This document shows, in pieces, positions 21,085 to 32,464 of a DNA stretch of 64,000 nucleotides. The DNA is from Antrodiella citrinella (lineage: Eukaryota > Basidiomycota > Agaricomycetes > Polyporales > Steccherinaceae). The DNA is taken from NCBI GenBank assembly GCA_004802725.1, contig SGPM01000094.1:21639-85638 (forward strand), in the 5' to 3' direction. Under the pieces are notes generated by a model. That model did not search any database and had not been told where the DNA came from. It worked only from the letters and a program-made list of their open reading frames with translations. Within the stretch, counting starts at the first letter, position 1. Every line of letters starts with the position of its first letter. A program made the translations under genes and the position numbers.

Positions 21085-21722
21085 TACAAGGATATCTGTG
21101 CCCGGTACTCTGAGACTCGAATGTGAAGATGAGAGTGTGTGGTAGGCTGTGTGTAAATTCCGGGCCAGGTCCCGATGAAGACACGGTCTTAATGCCAACG
21201 CGAGTAATACTACCGGTACCACTAAGCTAACAGCTAATCGACGGATACATCTAGGCTCGTCCCCACTGGCCACGTGAGTTTAGGATACATCTGACGATGT
21301 TCGCAAAGCCTTTCGGAACTCGAAGAGTTGAATTGCGCTATGATACATAATATGCCTCGTCGTTACTACAGTCTGCAAGCAACACCCATGAAAAACCTCG
21401 AAAGAAAAGCAGGCTGATTCATGCTGCCTGATCATCTTCAGGCTTCAAGAACCAATCGCCCTCACCAATGTCTTCAAAGGAATGCTCAATCTGACATGGG
21501 AAGTCAGCATACCAAGAAATGTGAACAATAGATGGCAGTAAGAAAGAATTCCAGCGATTTGATCGCATGATGCTTGCATTTGTGACAAAAGGGCTCAGGC
21601 TTGTCGTTTGCATAATCCTTACCAATGCCATAAGGTTTGTCTAGATTGTGGATCTTTATCGAAACAATGGTTGCACTACAACGCGAGTTGATTTTTTGGA
21701 TTGCACATGAGCTTTATGATCG
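21085..21722. other. Intergenic with a short cysteine-containing open segment
   Basis: Reverse strand at about 21420-21640 contains a frame reading DKPEPFCHKCKHHA and, after a frame change, IEHSFEDIGEGDWFLKPED. It looks protein-like but has no clear start or legal intron, so it is not called as a gene. Confidence 0.35.
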
Positions 21723-22342
21723 TTATAAGGCCTTGTACACCCTCACAAGATCGTCCCCCATTTGCTGATGGTGTTCCAAGTTTAAGAGAATCTGGATGTC
21801 TGGCTTCGTCATGGCTATCATTCTGTACAGGAACTTGAAGATATCGATCCAAAGACGGTCATGCGCCCGCCGCCTAGAATGAAATCAGTTGTCGTACATG
21901 AGAGATACAAAAATGAAAGGCGACGATGCACAACGGTGTGATCGCGCACAAGTTGCAGTAGAGCGCACATAGTAGCCGACGAAACCAAGTGATTCGAACC
22001 GGTTTCGTGCGACTGCGTGATTCGGGGTGTCAGTGCGTCGTCATCCAGTAAACGAAGGCCAGGGAAGCGTTCTTTGATCCGGAGATGGCCCAAAGTAGGT
22101 TCGATAATGTTGGAAAAAGAATAAGTCTATAAGACGGAAGAACATGCCAGTGAGGAGCTTTGACAACAAAATTAAGCGTGCACTACACCTTCAAATCGTT
22201 CAATTGACTCTCCAGCTTTTCTATCAAGCGTATTGTTGTCGTTCTGAGTTGCTCGTCTTCGTCTTCAAAGTCGTCCATCATCTGAGTGAGAAACGAGGAC
22301 AATTGGACAAGGTCCGACGAATCCAGACTGGAGGCCTTTCGA
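21723..22342 (-). CDS. Unrecognised protein, at least three exons, 5' end unresolved
   Basis: Reverse-strand exons read convincingly as protein. One exon (22342 to about 22191) gives SSLDSSDLVQLSSFLTQMMD, then an acidic FEDEDEQLRTTT and LIEKLESQLNDLK, ending at a GTGTAG donor. The next exon (from about 22126) gives FSNIIEPTLGHLRIKERF, then PGLRLLDDDALTPRITQS and ATMCALLQL. The last exon gives HDRLWIDIFKFLYRMIAM and LEHHQQMGDDLVRVYKAL before TAA at 21725-21723. An upstream open exon (MYVRALGDVKRVYLV, from 22550) may belong, but its phase does not fit the acceptor I chose. The helix-rich composition suggests a scaffold or coiled-coil partner. I do not recognise the family. Confidence 0.5.
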
Positions 22343-22952
22343 CTACAGGGCAAATTTCGACCAATTTTCGCATGGAATGGATGAAACTAAGACTAGAAAC
22401 ATTCAGAAGTAAAGCAATGAAGAGAGAAGGAAGAGACAGGTAAATGAAAGAAAGACTCACCGAACAGTACGTTTGTTGCCCGTAGGCAACCACCAGAGGA
22501 TTTGGAACGAGATAAACACGTTTTACGTCGCCCAAGGCACGTACATACATATGAAGCGCGTCGCGTTGGGGACAGGAAGGGAGAGAGAGGAACAAGAGAG
22601 GAAGAGCGTCGGTCGCCGGTGAGTTAGCGTTGGTCCCAAATGAACGCTCTGATATCACTTGAAATATAGGGAGTCCCCCTTCTGGTTAGGACGATGCACT
22701 TGTAGGACTTGGGTGGGACATAACTTAGTATGTGCTCAGTCTCATCAGACGACGACACGACACAAGTAACTTACTTCAACCATATCGCGTAAGAATCTCA
22801 AACAATGTACGACGCGCCGGTGAATCGTGATCCAGTAGAGGAAGAGAGGATAATTAACACGTATTGTTAGTAGCAGGCACTCGAAAGAGCTCGGCGTTTC
22901 GCTGTGTGCATTGTTCGAGATAAGTCTCTGATATCACAAGGTGTAGGGACCA
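22343..22952. other. Intergenic / possible 5' exons of the unrecognised gene
   Basis: It holds an open segment at 22550-22460 (reverse strand) ending at a good GTGAGT donor; otherwise no gene, tRNA or repeat is seen. Confidence 0.4.
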
Positions 22953-24194
22953 TTACCGCTGCTTCTTCGATGCCGCATGGTTGGCGTCCCAGTCCTTCCT
23001 CCATCTAAGATACTGAGCCTCCATTCCACCATCGCCCCAAATATCCCAGCCATCGCGTAACTGAAACCAGGTAGAAAAGGAGCTAGACAGTAACTTCCGT
23101 TTGATGTGTCCTAGGTACGATTGTGGTTTGCGTGCAGGGATCAGTTCTACCACAATGTAGTATACGATTCCGAATATCACACCAACGCCGAAGCCCCAAA
23201 GGACTTGGCTATGTGTGTGGTAGGTCAGATGGTATCTGCAACGTAGACGAATTCACGTCAAGAGCCAACGAATAGTGATAAGTAGGGGCTCACCTCGAAT
23301 ACGCCACTGCGCATGACCATGTTATGATAGCCAGGTACAAAGCGAACTTGAACAAGCCGTCGAGCACAGAGTACCCCGTCCAGGAGAAGCGATGACGAAA
23401 GGTGAAGTGGCAGAGGAGAAAAGACGCGAAGTATCCCATCCATTGGCTATGGGAAGAAGGAAAGCCGTAGCCAGATCCCATGTCGACTACAAAATAGTGG
23501 CGTTAGCGAGAAGCCTCTGATAGAAGCACGGAAACGACGGAGGCTGTGACCCAGTTTTCATAATTTCATGGGCAGATATCGTTCTAAAACGTCCGAGGGC
23601 CCTGCACACAGCCTGTACGACATAACGGATAGGCCTGTCTGAGTTTTGAAAAACCGGTGCGTCATATAATCGAGCCTGGACCAGACGTTTTCGTAGGGAG
23701 CGTGATGTCGGAGCTCGCACGTACAAGCAGTTTTCGTCATGAAAGGAAACCATGTACGTCGGGTACGACAAGAACAATACGCCATCGTCCGGAGAATACA
23801 ATACTGCGGAAGAAGAGGCAAGTTGTGATGGACAATAAACTCACAGTTTGGGCGCTCCTGCTTGATGGATTCCTTTAAAACCCAATTCAGTCCTTCACAA
23901 GCCATTTGGCCTGCCCACATTTCGATATAAACCACTTCACGCGTTTGAACCATGAGTGCGGCATAGGCTGGCTGAAGATGCGTCAACAATTGTCGTCGTT
24001 GTGACAAGAGCTTTGACACTGACGTTCAGAAGAATCGGGGTCAAAGTGAGCAGCGCCAGTGCATGGGACAAGTCTGAGGTGGGATCATCTGCAAAAACGC
24101 ACGTCAAACAGATATCCTTGGTCTTCTCGCATTGCTTTTGAAAGAATCAAAACTCACATAAAACATGAGTCAGGTCCAGCGCAGACAGCGCCAT
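22953..24194 (-). CDS. CAX4: Dolichyldiphosphatase (CAX4/DOLPP1, PAP2 superfamily)
   Basis: The start is ATG at 24194-24192 (MALSALDLTHVLY). Exons continue with SHALALLTLTPILLN, YAALMVQTREVVYIEMWAGQ, LNWVLKESIKQERPN, then SGYGFPSSHSQWMGYFASFL with the PSSHSQ phosphatase motif. Next come AVAYSR, YHTHSQVLWGFGVGV with the second catalytic His context, and a C-terminus ending ANHAASKKQR. The enzyme cleaves dolichyl pyrophosphate on the ER lumenal side to recycle the glycosylation carrier. Four membrane spans are evident. The KERPN and PSSHSQ parts are separated by a reverse-strand intron of about 360 nt (23850-23488), much longer than others here. Confidence 0.88.
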
Positions 24195-25061
24195 AACGTT
24201 GGTAGTATGGTACTGTAAGCGACGTCGAGCAGTCGTCTACAGCAGACGAATAAGCTGCCCGCTGACTGTAGTGCCTAGTATGAAGTTCTCGACTCTAGTA
24301 GTGCTATAGTATCGGAGTAATTTCTTAAAACAGTGAAAGGAAGAGGTGTATTCCGGTTAGTTGAGGTCAGAAACGCATTGCCACTGCCAGTGGGTGACGT
24401 GGTAATGCCAGCGTCTATGATTTACAGGTTCAACGTTCAGCCCGGGCCGCCCAAGTTCTTGATCCTTTCAAGTTCGTTCGCTCAAGCCTATCAAGGGCTC
24501 AAACCCTCAAGCTCAAGCGCTATTATTCCATCGCAAGAGCTTGCTGGTCAGTGGTCGTCATTCTGACTCCTCGTCACCGTGCTAGTAGCACAAGCGCGAA
24601 TAGACTTGTCGCCACTTCAACTTGAAGTTGTACCTTGACCGTGACCATCCTCGTGGATAAGGTAGTGAAAGGCTGGACCATTTAGTTTTCTGGAAGAAAA
24701 CAATGCTGTGAGTCCATGACAGCTCTGGAGGACCGTTCAGTTCGGGTAGGTTGATTTTCAATCAATAATAGGATACCATATATTCGTCGCAGGCCATGCG
24801 TCAAAGCTATGATTGTTGCCTTTTGTGGACAAAATCCTAGTAACAGTTGCATTCGACAACGAGGAGGCCGGAAGTAGCACAATGACCTATGATCCTGAAA
24901 ATGCTCAGGGTCTCCGGCGGAGTCCTAATTGTTTTGGTGGCAGTACCAAAGGTCCGAGTTCAGCACAGCCAAAGGATACGAAGGTCTTATATAAAGCTCG
25001 AGAACACCTCAACGAAGTGCGTCTGTCACATCTACACCCCACCATTCCCCTTCCGCTTCGT
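24195..25061. other. Divergent promoter region, no gene seen
   Basis: Between CAX4 (-) and the BCS1-like gene (+). The frame of the latter is open upstream to 24813, but that stretch is not family-like. No RNA gene or repeat is evident. Confidence 0.45.
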
Positions 25062-27362
25062 ATGGGTCCGCCACAGCCAACGACCCTAATGACGCTCTCC
25101 TCTGTTGCAGCATCTGTTGCAGCCAATACTCCTACATCTGACAGCTCCCCCCCTCAAACATATAACGGCTCAGCTAGTATGCCACTCGGCGTCGGAATGC
25201 ATTTGGCAACAATGTTTTCGACATTTCTATCGACGTTGCTCTCATCGCCTACCTCGCTTGACTGGATTTATTTGGTTCTTATTGGCAGTGTCGTCCAAAT
25301 TTGCCGCCCCATCTGTACCAGCTTGTGGACCGAGTTCATTAAATCTTTCTGGATATCCACGACAATCGAAACGTCCAGCGATGATTCGTTCCGTTAGTAT
25401 TCGTCTTTTTGCCCTACTACTTCTATCACTAAACGAGGTTTTGTAGGCTGGTTGCTGTATTGGATTTCACACTCTCCCGGCTGGTGTGAGTGATAGGTTT
25501 ACCATCCTATCGAGCTGTATCGTATCACTGATGGACACCTTAGATAACAGACGAATTCTGACCATCGACACTCACAGCTACCCGAATTCGGAATACCATA
25601 TTGGCCACAAACTTGGGAACGACGAATCTAGCGTCACCGTTAATTGTCTTCCGACCCTTTCCGAATCCTACTCGTTCTGTTACAAGTGGCACTATGGTTC
25701 TTTCACTTGCTCGCGGAATCAAGACCCTGCCGCCTCGTGTTCGCTCGAGATCCAGTAGGTGTCTTGCTGTAGATTTGATACGCATCCTCGGATTAACGTT
25801 CTCGCACATTCACCTCAGTTTATTAGCCTGGAGACGTAGCATCATGGATGAATTCCTTGTAGAGGTTAGCCAAGCTTTCAAAGCTAAGGACAAACATGCT
25901 GTTTCAATTTTTGCGCCGGCCGAGTACGTAACTTTCCCTCATAATATGAAGACTCACCACTCATTCTATGCTTGCCAAGACAAAACCCCACAACATGGTC
26001 CCAATTTTCCACCGTCGCCAAACGTCCCATGGACTCCATCATCCTTGATCCTGGAACTACGGATAATATCTTGAGCGATGCTCGTGATTTCCTCAATCAA
26101 CATTCGTGGTATGAAGCAAGATCAATCCCTTTCCGACGTGGTTACTTTCTAGTAAGTCGATATCATCACACCCATAACGGTCATTGACAGTCATCATGTT
26201 TCCTCAGTATGGTGTCCCAGGGTCCGGAAAGACATCCTTGATTCACGCCCTCGCCGGTGAATTGGGTATGGAGGTCCACCAGATTGAGCTCTCTCGCCCA
26301 AACATGAACGACCAGACTCTCAAGAAACTCTTCGGCGGACTTCCGTCGAGGTGCATCGCACTTTTGGAAGATATCGACGCTGTTTTTCCTAGCCGCGACG
26401 GACCGCGTCTGGACTCTGACTCTTCAACCTCTGGTCGACCTGACACCGAGACTGGATCTCGTGTCACCTTGAGTGGGCTCTTGAATACTCTGGACGGCAT
26501 AGGTGCACGCGAAGGCCGCTTGCTGTTTGGTACATCTAACTACGCTTCTCGGTTGGATCCTGCGCTACGCCGATCTGGAAGGTTTGACGTATACGTGGAG
26601 TTCAAGCTGGCCAGCAGATATCAGGGCGAAGAACTGTTCAAGCGCTTCTACACCATTACAGACTCCGACCAAATTGCCAAAGACGAGAAGACAAGTGATG
26701 AAGGCACTGTCGCTGAGCTTGAAGACATCAAAGTCGACAAAGCCGATCGACTCTCACCTGATGTCGATGTCTTGCCCTCCTGCATCACCCCCGACTCTGG
26801 CAAAGCTGCAGGTGACGGCGAGTCAATCGAACGACTTGAAGCAGATACTACTGCCGCCACTACCGCCAAAGACACCGGATCCGATGATCAAGCCAACGAA
26901 CGCTCACCCGACATCGATGCCTCACCCTCCTCCACCAATGCCGATCCCTGCCAAGCCGCCGGGGACGAGAAGACAGAACAAGTAGAAGCTACTACCGCTG
27001 ACGATACAAACGCCGACGATGAAGTTAACGAACGCTCGCTCGGCATGCCCTCCTCCACTGCCTCTTCAACTCCCACTTCAACCTCGTCTACACTCGTCAC
27101 GCCCCCTGAAACAGCATCAGTCCTTACGATCGGTGGTCCAGTTCGCTGCTTCGCCCCCGAAGTCATCAAGTCTCTCGCCACACAGTTTGGAGACGCGATT
27201 CCTGAACGCCAATTGCCTATGAGTGACCTGCAAGGCTATCTCATGATGCACAAGGGAGATCCCGAGGCTGCGGTGTTACACGCTGCGGCCTGGGCGAAGG
27301 AGGAGCTCGAACGAAAGAGGAATATGGGAGATATAATCAGCCAGAACGAGCCTCAAGCCTGA
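25062..27362 (+). CDS. BCS1-like AAA ATPase with acidic repeat insertion
   Basis: The start MGPPQPTTLMTLSSVAASVA opens a protein with a transmembrane segment (DWIYLVLIGSVVQICRP). The BCS1-specific region follows across small exons (WLLYWISHSPGW; SFCYKWHYGSF; MDEFLVEVSQAFKAKDKHAV; RPMDSIILDPGTTDNIL). Then the AAA domain: IPFRRGYFLYGVPGSGKTSLI (Walker A), CIALLEDIDAVF (Walker B), GRLLFGTSNYASRLDPALRR (sensor and arginine finger). Yeast Bcs1 translocates Rieske protein in complex III assembly; mushrooms have many paralogues of unknown role, and this is one. After YTITDSDQ about 170 acidic Ser/Thr/Asp-rich residues with repeated SPDxD and AAGD blocks precede the normal end (FAPEVIKSLATQFGDAIPER). 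Exon junctions at 25440-26200 are approximate. Confidence 0.8.
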
Positions 27363-27773
27363 GCTCGCATCGGGATGCGTGTAAGGAGGGCCGTGTCAGT
27401 ATACCCATAGATCTTATGCCGTTCTTTCGTTATTTGATGCACATGTTCGCTCTCTCTGCATACTGCTGTGTCATAGATATCTGTTCAATTGATTATCTTC
27501 GTTGTCGCCCACTTAGACTGCCCGTCATTCTTATCAGCACGAGATTGACACTACTCTATACGAAGCTCACGTTGTACTTCACAATCCGACTGCTTAGGGT
27601 AACGTAGAAGCCTGTACGAAGTCCCAAGCTGCGAGCGTCGGCTTGTACAATGTCGATGTCGATATCAATAGCCTTCACAAAAGCAAATCGTGCATGGCGA
27701 TCTTGACACATGATCATACTGTTCAGTGGAATACAACAATGCTACATGATAGTAAGCCATAAAAAGCGTAGGC
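27363..27773. other. Intergenic, convergent 3' ends
   Basis: About 410 AT-richer bases between the BCS1-like stop and the ubiquitin-S27a stop; no feature recognised. Confidence 0.5.
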
Positions 27774-28479
<706 letters not shown>

Positions 28480-28574
28480 CTTGAAGACGCCTCTGTCTGT
28501 CCAACGAACTAAACGATGGAGTCGTTGACAAAAGCAAAAGTGTGAAGATGAAGATGCGAATTTCTTCGCTTGCG

Positions 28575-28581
28575 CTTTATA
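28575..28581 (-). promoter_or_regulatory. TATA box candidate of ubiquitin-S27a
   Basis: TATAAAG on the reverse strand lies about 96 bp upstream of the UBI3 ATG in the shared divergent promoter; position and orientation fit a strongly expressed ribosomal-protein gene. Confidence 0.5.
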
Positions 28582-28802
28582 TCTGTGGATGGTCCGTGCA
28601 TCTGAGTAATAAGGTTCAGGCGCCGACTCGGCATTCGGCGATGACCAATCGGGACGAGCACGTGCAGACGCGTTGCGCGTTCGGCGTCAACGCGTCTGCC
28701 ACTTGACTTTGACTTGACTTCACCTTATTTCCACCTCTTTCTAGAGTTCATTGTTCGTTTACGAGACTCATTCACAGTACATTCAGGAAGCAAGAAACAG
28801 CG

Positions 28803-30202
28803 ATGGACAGCGACGAGGAAATGCGTGTAGAAGATGACGCGCCGATCGCGTGGCCGACAGCGAAGGGGAAGGGCAAAGCGAAAGCAGATGAGACCCCGAT
28901 GGAGGCGTATGACAACGACAACTTGCCATGGTGAGTAACTTCGTGAATCATTCCACGTTCAGTTGCTCATGTTAAGCCACGAATAACGACAGGGTTGAGA
29001 AATATCGACCGGTCACCCTAGATGACGTCGTGTCCCATAAGGAAATTACTGGCACAAGTACGCCCCCTTGTCGCTACTCGTGATCGTTCTCTGCCATAAA
29101 CTGTATACGCAGTTGAGAAATTCATTGAGAAGAACCGACTTCCACATCTCTTGTTCTATGGCCCCCCTGGTACAGGTAAAACCTCCACAATTCTTGCCGT
29201 GGCGCGCCGCATATACGGCACTAGTTTTCGGAAACAGATTCTTGAGGTGGGAGACTTGCACAATGTTCGGAAGATACTTCAACTGACTGCTTACTCTAGC
29301 TGAACGCTTCAGATGATCGTGGTATTGACGTGGTCCGAGACCAAATCAAGAACTTTGCCGAGACACGCACTCTCTTTTCCAAAGGCTATAAGCTCATCAT
29401 TCTCGACGAGGCGGACATGATGACAACCGCAGCTCAGTCTGCTCTCCGTCGCGTGATCGAGCAGTACACGAAGAACGTTCGTTTTTGCATTATCTGCAAC
29501 TATGTGAACAAGATCATCCCTGCTATTCAAAGTCGATGCACACGTTTCCGATTCTCGCCTTTGCCTATCAAAGAAGTAGAGAAACGGCTGAATAACGTGA
29601 TCGAAGCCGAAGGGTGAGGATCTCCTACTAATCTCCGCAGCCGGTACTTATTCTCCTTGACAGTGTCAAGCTCACAGAGGATGGCCGGCAGGCACTTCTG
29701 AAACTCTCCAAAGGAGATATGCGTCGAGCGTTGAATGTTCTTCAAGCGTGTCATGCCGCGTATGATCTGACAGGAGAGACCGAAGTATACAACTGTACTG
29801 GAAACCCGCATCCTCAAGACATTGCTACCATCGTCAACTCTATGTTCTCGGACGAATTTACTACTGCTTACAAAAGTGTGGTGTTTCTTTCTGTGTTCGT
29901 CATGTTATTGATATTTTTACATTCAAGTGATCCAATCCATGAAGACAGAACGCGGGCTTGCACTACAGGATCTGATTATTGGTGCTTACGAATACATAGA
30001 GGATATCGAGTTCAAGGCTCACGCGCGTATTTACCTGCTCGACTTCCTCGCTGTCACCGAGTGAGTATGCAAATTGTTCCTCGTTGGTGCTTGCTCACTC
30101 CGCCTCAGACATCGACTATCGACGGGCGGAAACGAGAAGATCCAGCTGACGGCTCTACTTGGAGCATTCAAGAATGCAGTAGAGCTGTCTCAACGGTCAT
30201 AA
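28803..30202 (+). CDS. RFC3: Replication factor C subunit 3 (clamp loader)
   Basis: The start is [17 protein letters not shown] with an acidic/lysine N-terminus, then [19 protein letters not shown]. Walker A is [18 protein letters not shown], sensor 1/Walker B is [10 protein letters not shown], and the clamp-loader motif is [14 protein letters not shown]. It continues with [17 protein letters not shown] and the collar domain ([16 protein letters not shown], then IGAYEYIED), ending [13 protein letters not shown] before TAA at 30200-30202. The protein is about 360 aa, the usual length of yeast Rfc3 (human RFC5). It loads PCNA at primer-template junctions within the RFC pentamer and serves checkpoint clamp loaders. 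There are about six introns, one interrupting the domain near 29050-29110. Confidence 0.93.
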
Positions 30203-31231
30203 TCATCAGGCTCTGCTATGTATCGTCTACTTTCGTATGCTTTGTCTCTGACTTTCTTGCATCTATTGCAACATATATCAACATGATTGAATTACGAATG
30301 CGAGTTCGCGAATGTCGACTCATCATCTGGATAGAACTCTCTACCCCCCTGTGATCAGAACTCGGCATCCGGTCACATGGTACAACACATAGGACGGGGT
30401 CATATTGGACATTTTATCAATTGTTAATCGTCATTTTCAGAGTTTTGTCCAGGCCTATATAGTCGACGGCAGGCTACTGATCCTCTGCCTTTCAAATAGC
30501 ACCGACGCTGAGAACTTTGGCGAAGTGCGGGGATGTCACTGGTACGTCGTCTCCGAGATCTCGTCAATTGGAAGTAAACTCTGTCGTGACAGGACATCCT
30601 TCTCCCTGCGGTCGCACATCTAGGCTTGCAAGAATCTGGCATAGACAGGATCGTGCCCTGTCGCGTCTCCTCCCTTATTTCGCCACTTATCCCACATGTT
30701 CGTTCGATGGACATTATTCTCATCGGTTCGGTTCAAAAGAATGAGATAGTCATACGGAGTCGTGGATGTAGAGCGCCAAAGTCGACGTCGCTAAACCCCG
30801 ATGCTTGAGAAGGACGCAACGATCGCCGTGGGAGGCAAGTGTGGTACCTTTCACGTCCTATCCTATTCTCACTGATTCGTCATATATCTAGTATCTCCGG
30901 TGCACACGTCTGTGGCTTACTATCGACATGAACATGCTTGGGTTTGTCTGAGACCTCCAAGCCTACACTACCCCCAGATAGCCACCATCTCTTCGAAAAT
31001 TGCCAGTTTAAGTTTGCTTCTAAGTGCTCTATTCCCGATGGGTTCGTTTGTTCTCCGTGGAGTCGGGATATATGTGCACCTTCCAAGAGGTTGACTCAGT
31101 CCAGGGTTATGCAGCTATGCAAAGCAAGTACCTGGTTCGCTTTCACGTCTCACGCGCACAGCGTCAATGCCTTTGCATAAAATGACAAGCTATAGCCTGG
31201 AGTTCGACAACTGTGGCTCTTTGACACAGAA
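30203..31231. other. 1.03-kb intergenic region
   Basis: Between RFC3 and the P450 remnant, both on +. Frames up to 99 codons occur on both strands without recognisable content; no RNA gene or repeat seen. Confidence 0.45.
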
Positions 31232-32276
31232 ATGGCTCTGCTATTTGTGTTGGGATTCGTTCTGGCTATATGGCTTGCAAATCGCCTGCACAGCACCTCC
31301 TACGTACCTGCTACTAGGTAATCTACTTGACTTGCCTAAACGCGCCCTTTACTTACGGTAAGGCTCAATTGTCTTGTCCCTCATCCTAACTGATGCAGAA
31401 ATTTTTCTTAGCTTGACTGAGTGGGCACAGACTTATGGCCAAATATAGTCGGTGCGAGTCATTGAGAACGTCTTAGGCACTGATGTTGATACCACAGTGT
31501 TATAGTTGAAGATTGGGTTCAGCACGATCATAGTGGTATCGGGTCCCAAAATGGTCCGCGAGCTACTGGACAAACGTAGTGGCTCGACAGCCAACCGTTC
31601 GCCTATGCACTTGGCCGAAGTTGCCCTAGAGGGCCTCAATTTTGGCTTTCGTCCGTACGGTAAGCCCGTCCAAAATGCTGATACATCTCACATGATTGAC
31701 GTTTAAGTGCGTACTGCAGACGCGACGTTGAAGAACATGAGGCGCTCCATTTCGAAGTTACTGAGCAAAGAAGGCTGCTCCGAGCATATGCGAATACAAC
31801 AGGCAGAAGTTTCTCAATTGATGTACGACTTACTGAAACGACCTGAGGTAAGGCTATGTTATTCGTATGTCCTGTAATTCAGTATCTTATATTACCGAAT
31901 AGGCATACTATACACACGTCGAACACTCCTCTCTCTCGGCCATCTTCGCTGTTGTCTTCGGGATACGATGTCCTCGCCTTGAAAGCAGCCCTATCCCACA
32001 GTTGACCGGCCTCCAGGACGACTTGGACGAATTCCTCAGTCCTGGTCATCACCCTCCACTCGACTTGTTACCCATTCTGAAGCACGTTCCGGAGAGGTGG
32101 GCTGAGTGGACAAGTATTTCCCGGGACCTGAAAAACAGACACCGCGAATTGTACTACGATTTGTTTGAAGCTTGTGAGAGACGAATCCAAACGGACGCAC
32201 AGAACGGGTGCTTTGCCGAGCAACTTCTGCTGGAGCAAGACAAGTACGGGCTAACGCGCGACATGGTAGCGTAAGT
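31232..32276 (+). pseudogene. Cytochrome P450, N-terminal half only
   Basis: The start MALLFVLGFVLAIWLANRLH is a normal P450 membrane anchor. It is followed by YLLLGNLLDLPKRALYL, LTEWAQTYG, IIVVSGPKMVRELLDKRSG, MRRSISKLLSKEG, FAVVFGIRCPR, LDEFLSPGHHPPLDLLPILK and ending GLTRDMVA at a good donor (GC/GTAAGT). Typical fungal P450s continue here with the I-helix (GGxDTT), ExxR and the Cys haem-binding loop, but nothing like these follows before the opposing GMC gene stop at 32465. The region 32277-32464 shows no P450 exon. The gene is therefore a remnant that cannot bind haem, unless the rest was moved. Junctions around 31370-31500 are irregular, adding to the impression of decay. Confidence 0.75.
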
Positions 32277-32464
32277 GCTGCAACTTGGCTTGACAGTGTG
32301 TTGTCCTTGCTGATCCTGGGAGTATTTCTTCAACTAAGACTATGTTGTATCACATATGCAATCAGTTATCTATTGACTCTGCTGTACGTTCGATCATAAT
32401 ACTATCCAAGGCTCAGATATCTCGGTAGCCTTACTACCGTTCAAAACGTTGTTTGAATGCAGCT

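Noticed and set aside
20203..21273. Longer start for the EFM7-like protein with an N-terminal membrane helix
   Set aside because: The extra 63 codons contain no ATG; the first ATG at 21084 gives the expected family N-terminus.
21420..21640. Reverse-strand segment with CHKC pattern as a zinc-finger exon
   Set aside because: The only intron joining its two halves would be 22 nt long and no start was found.
23487..23801. 104-codon reverse frame
   Set aside because: Falls inside the long intron of dolichyldiphosphatase, whose flanking exons join in frame.
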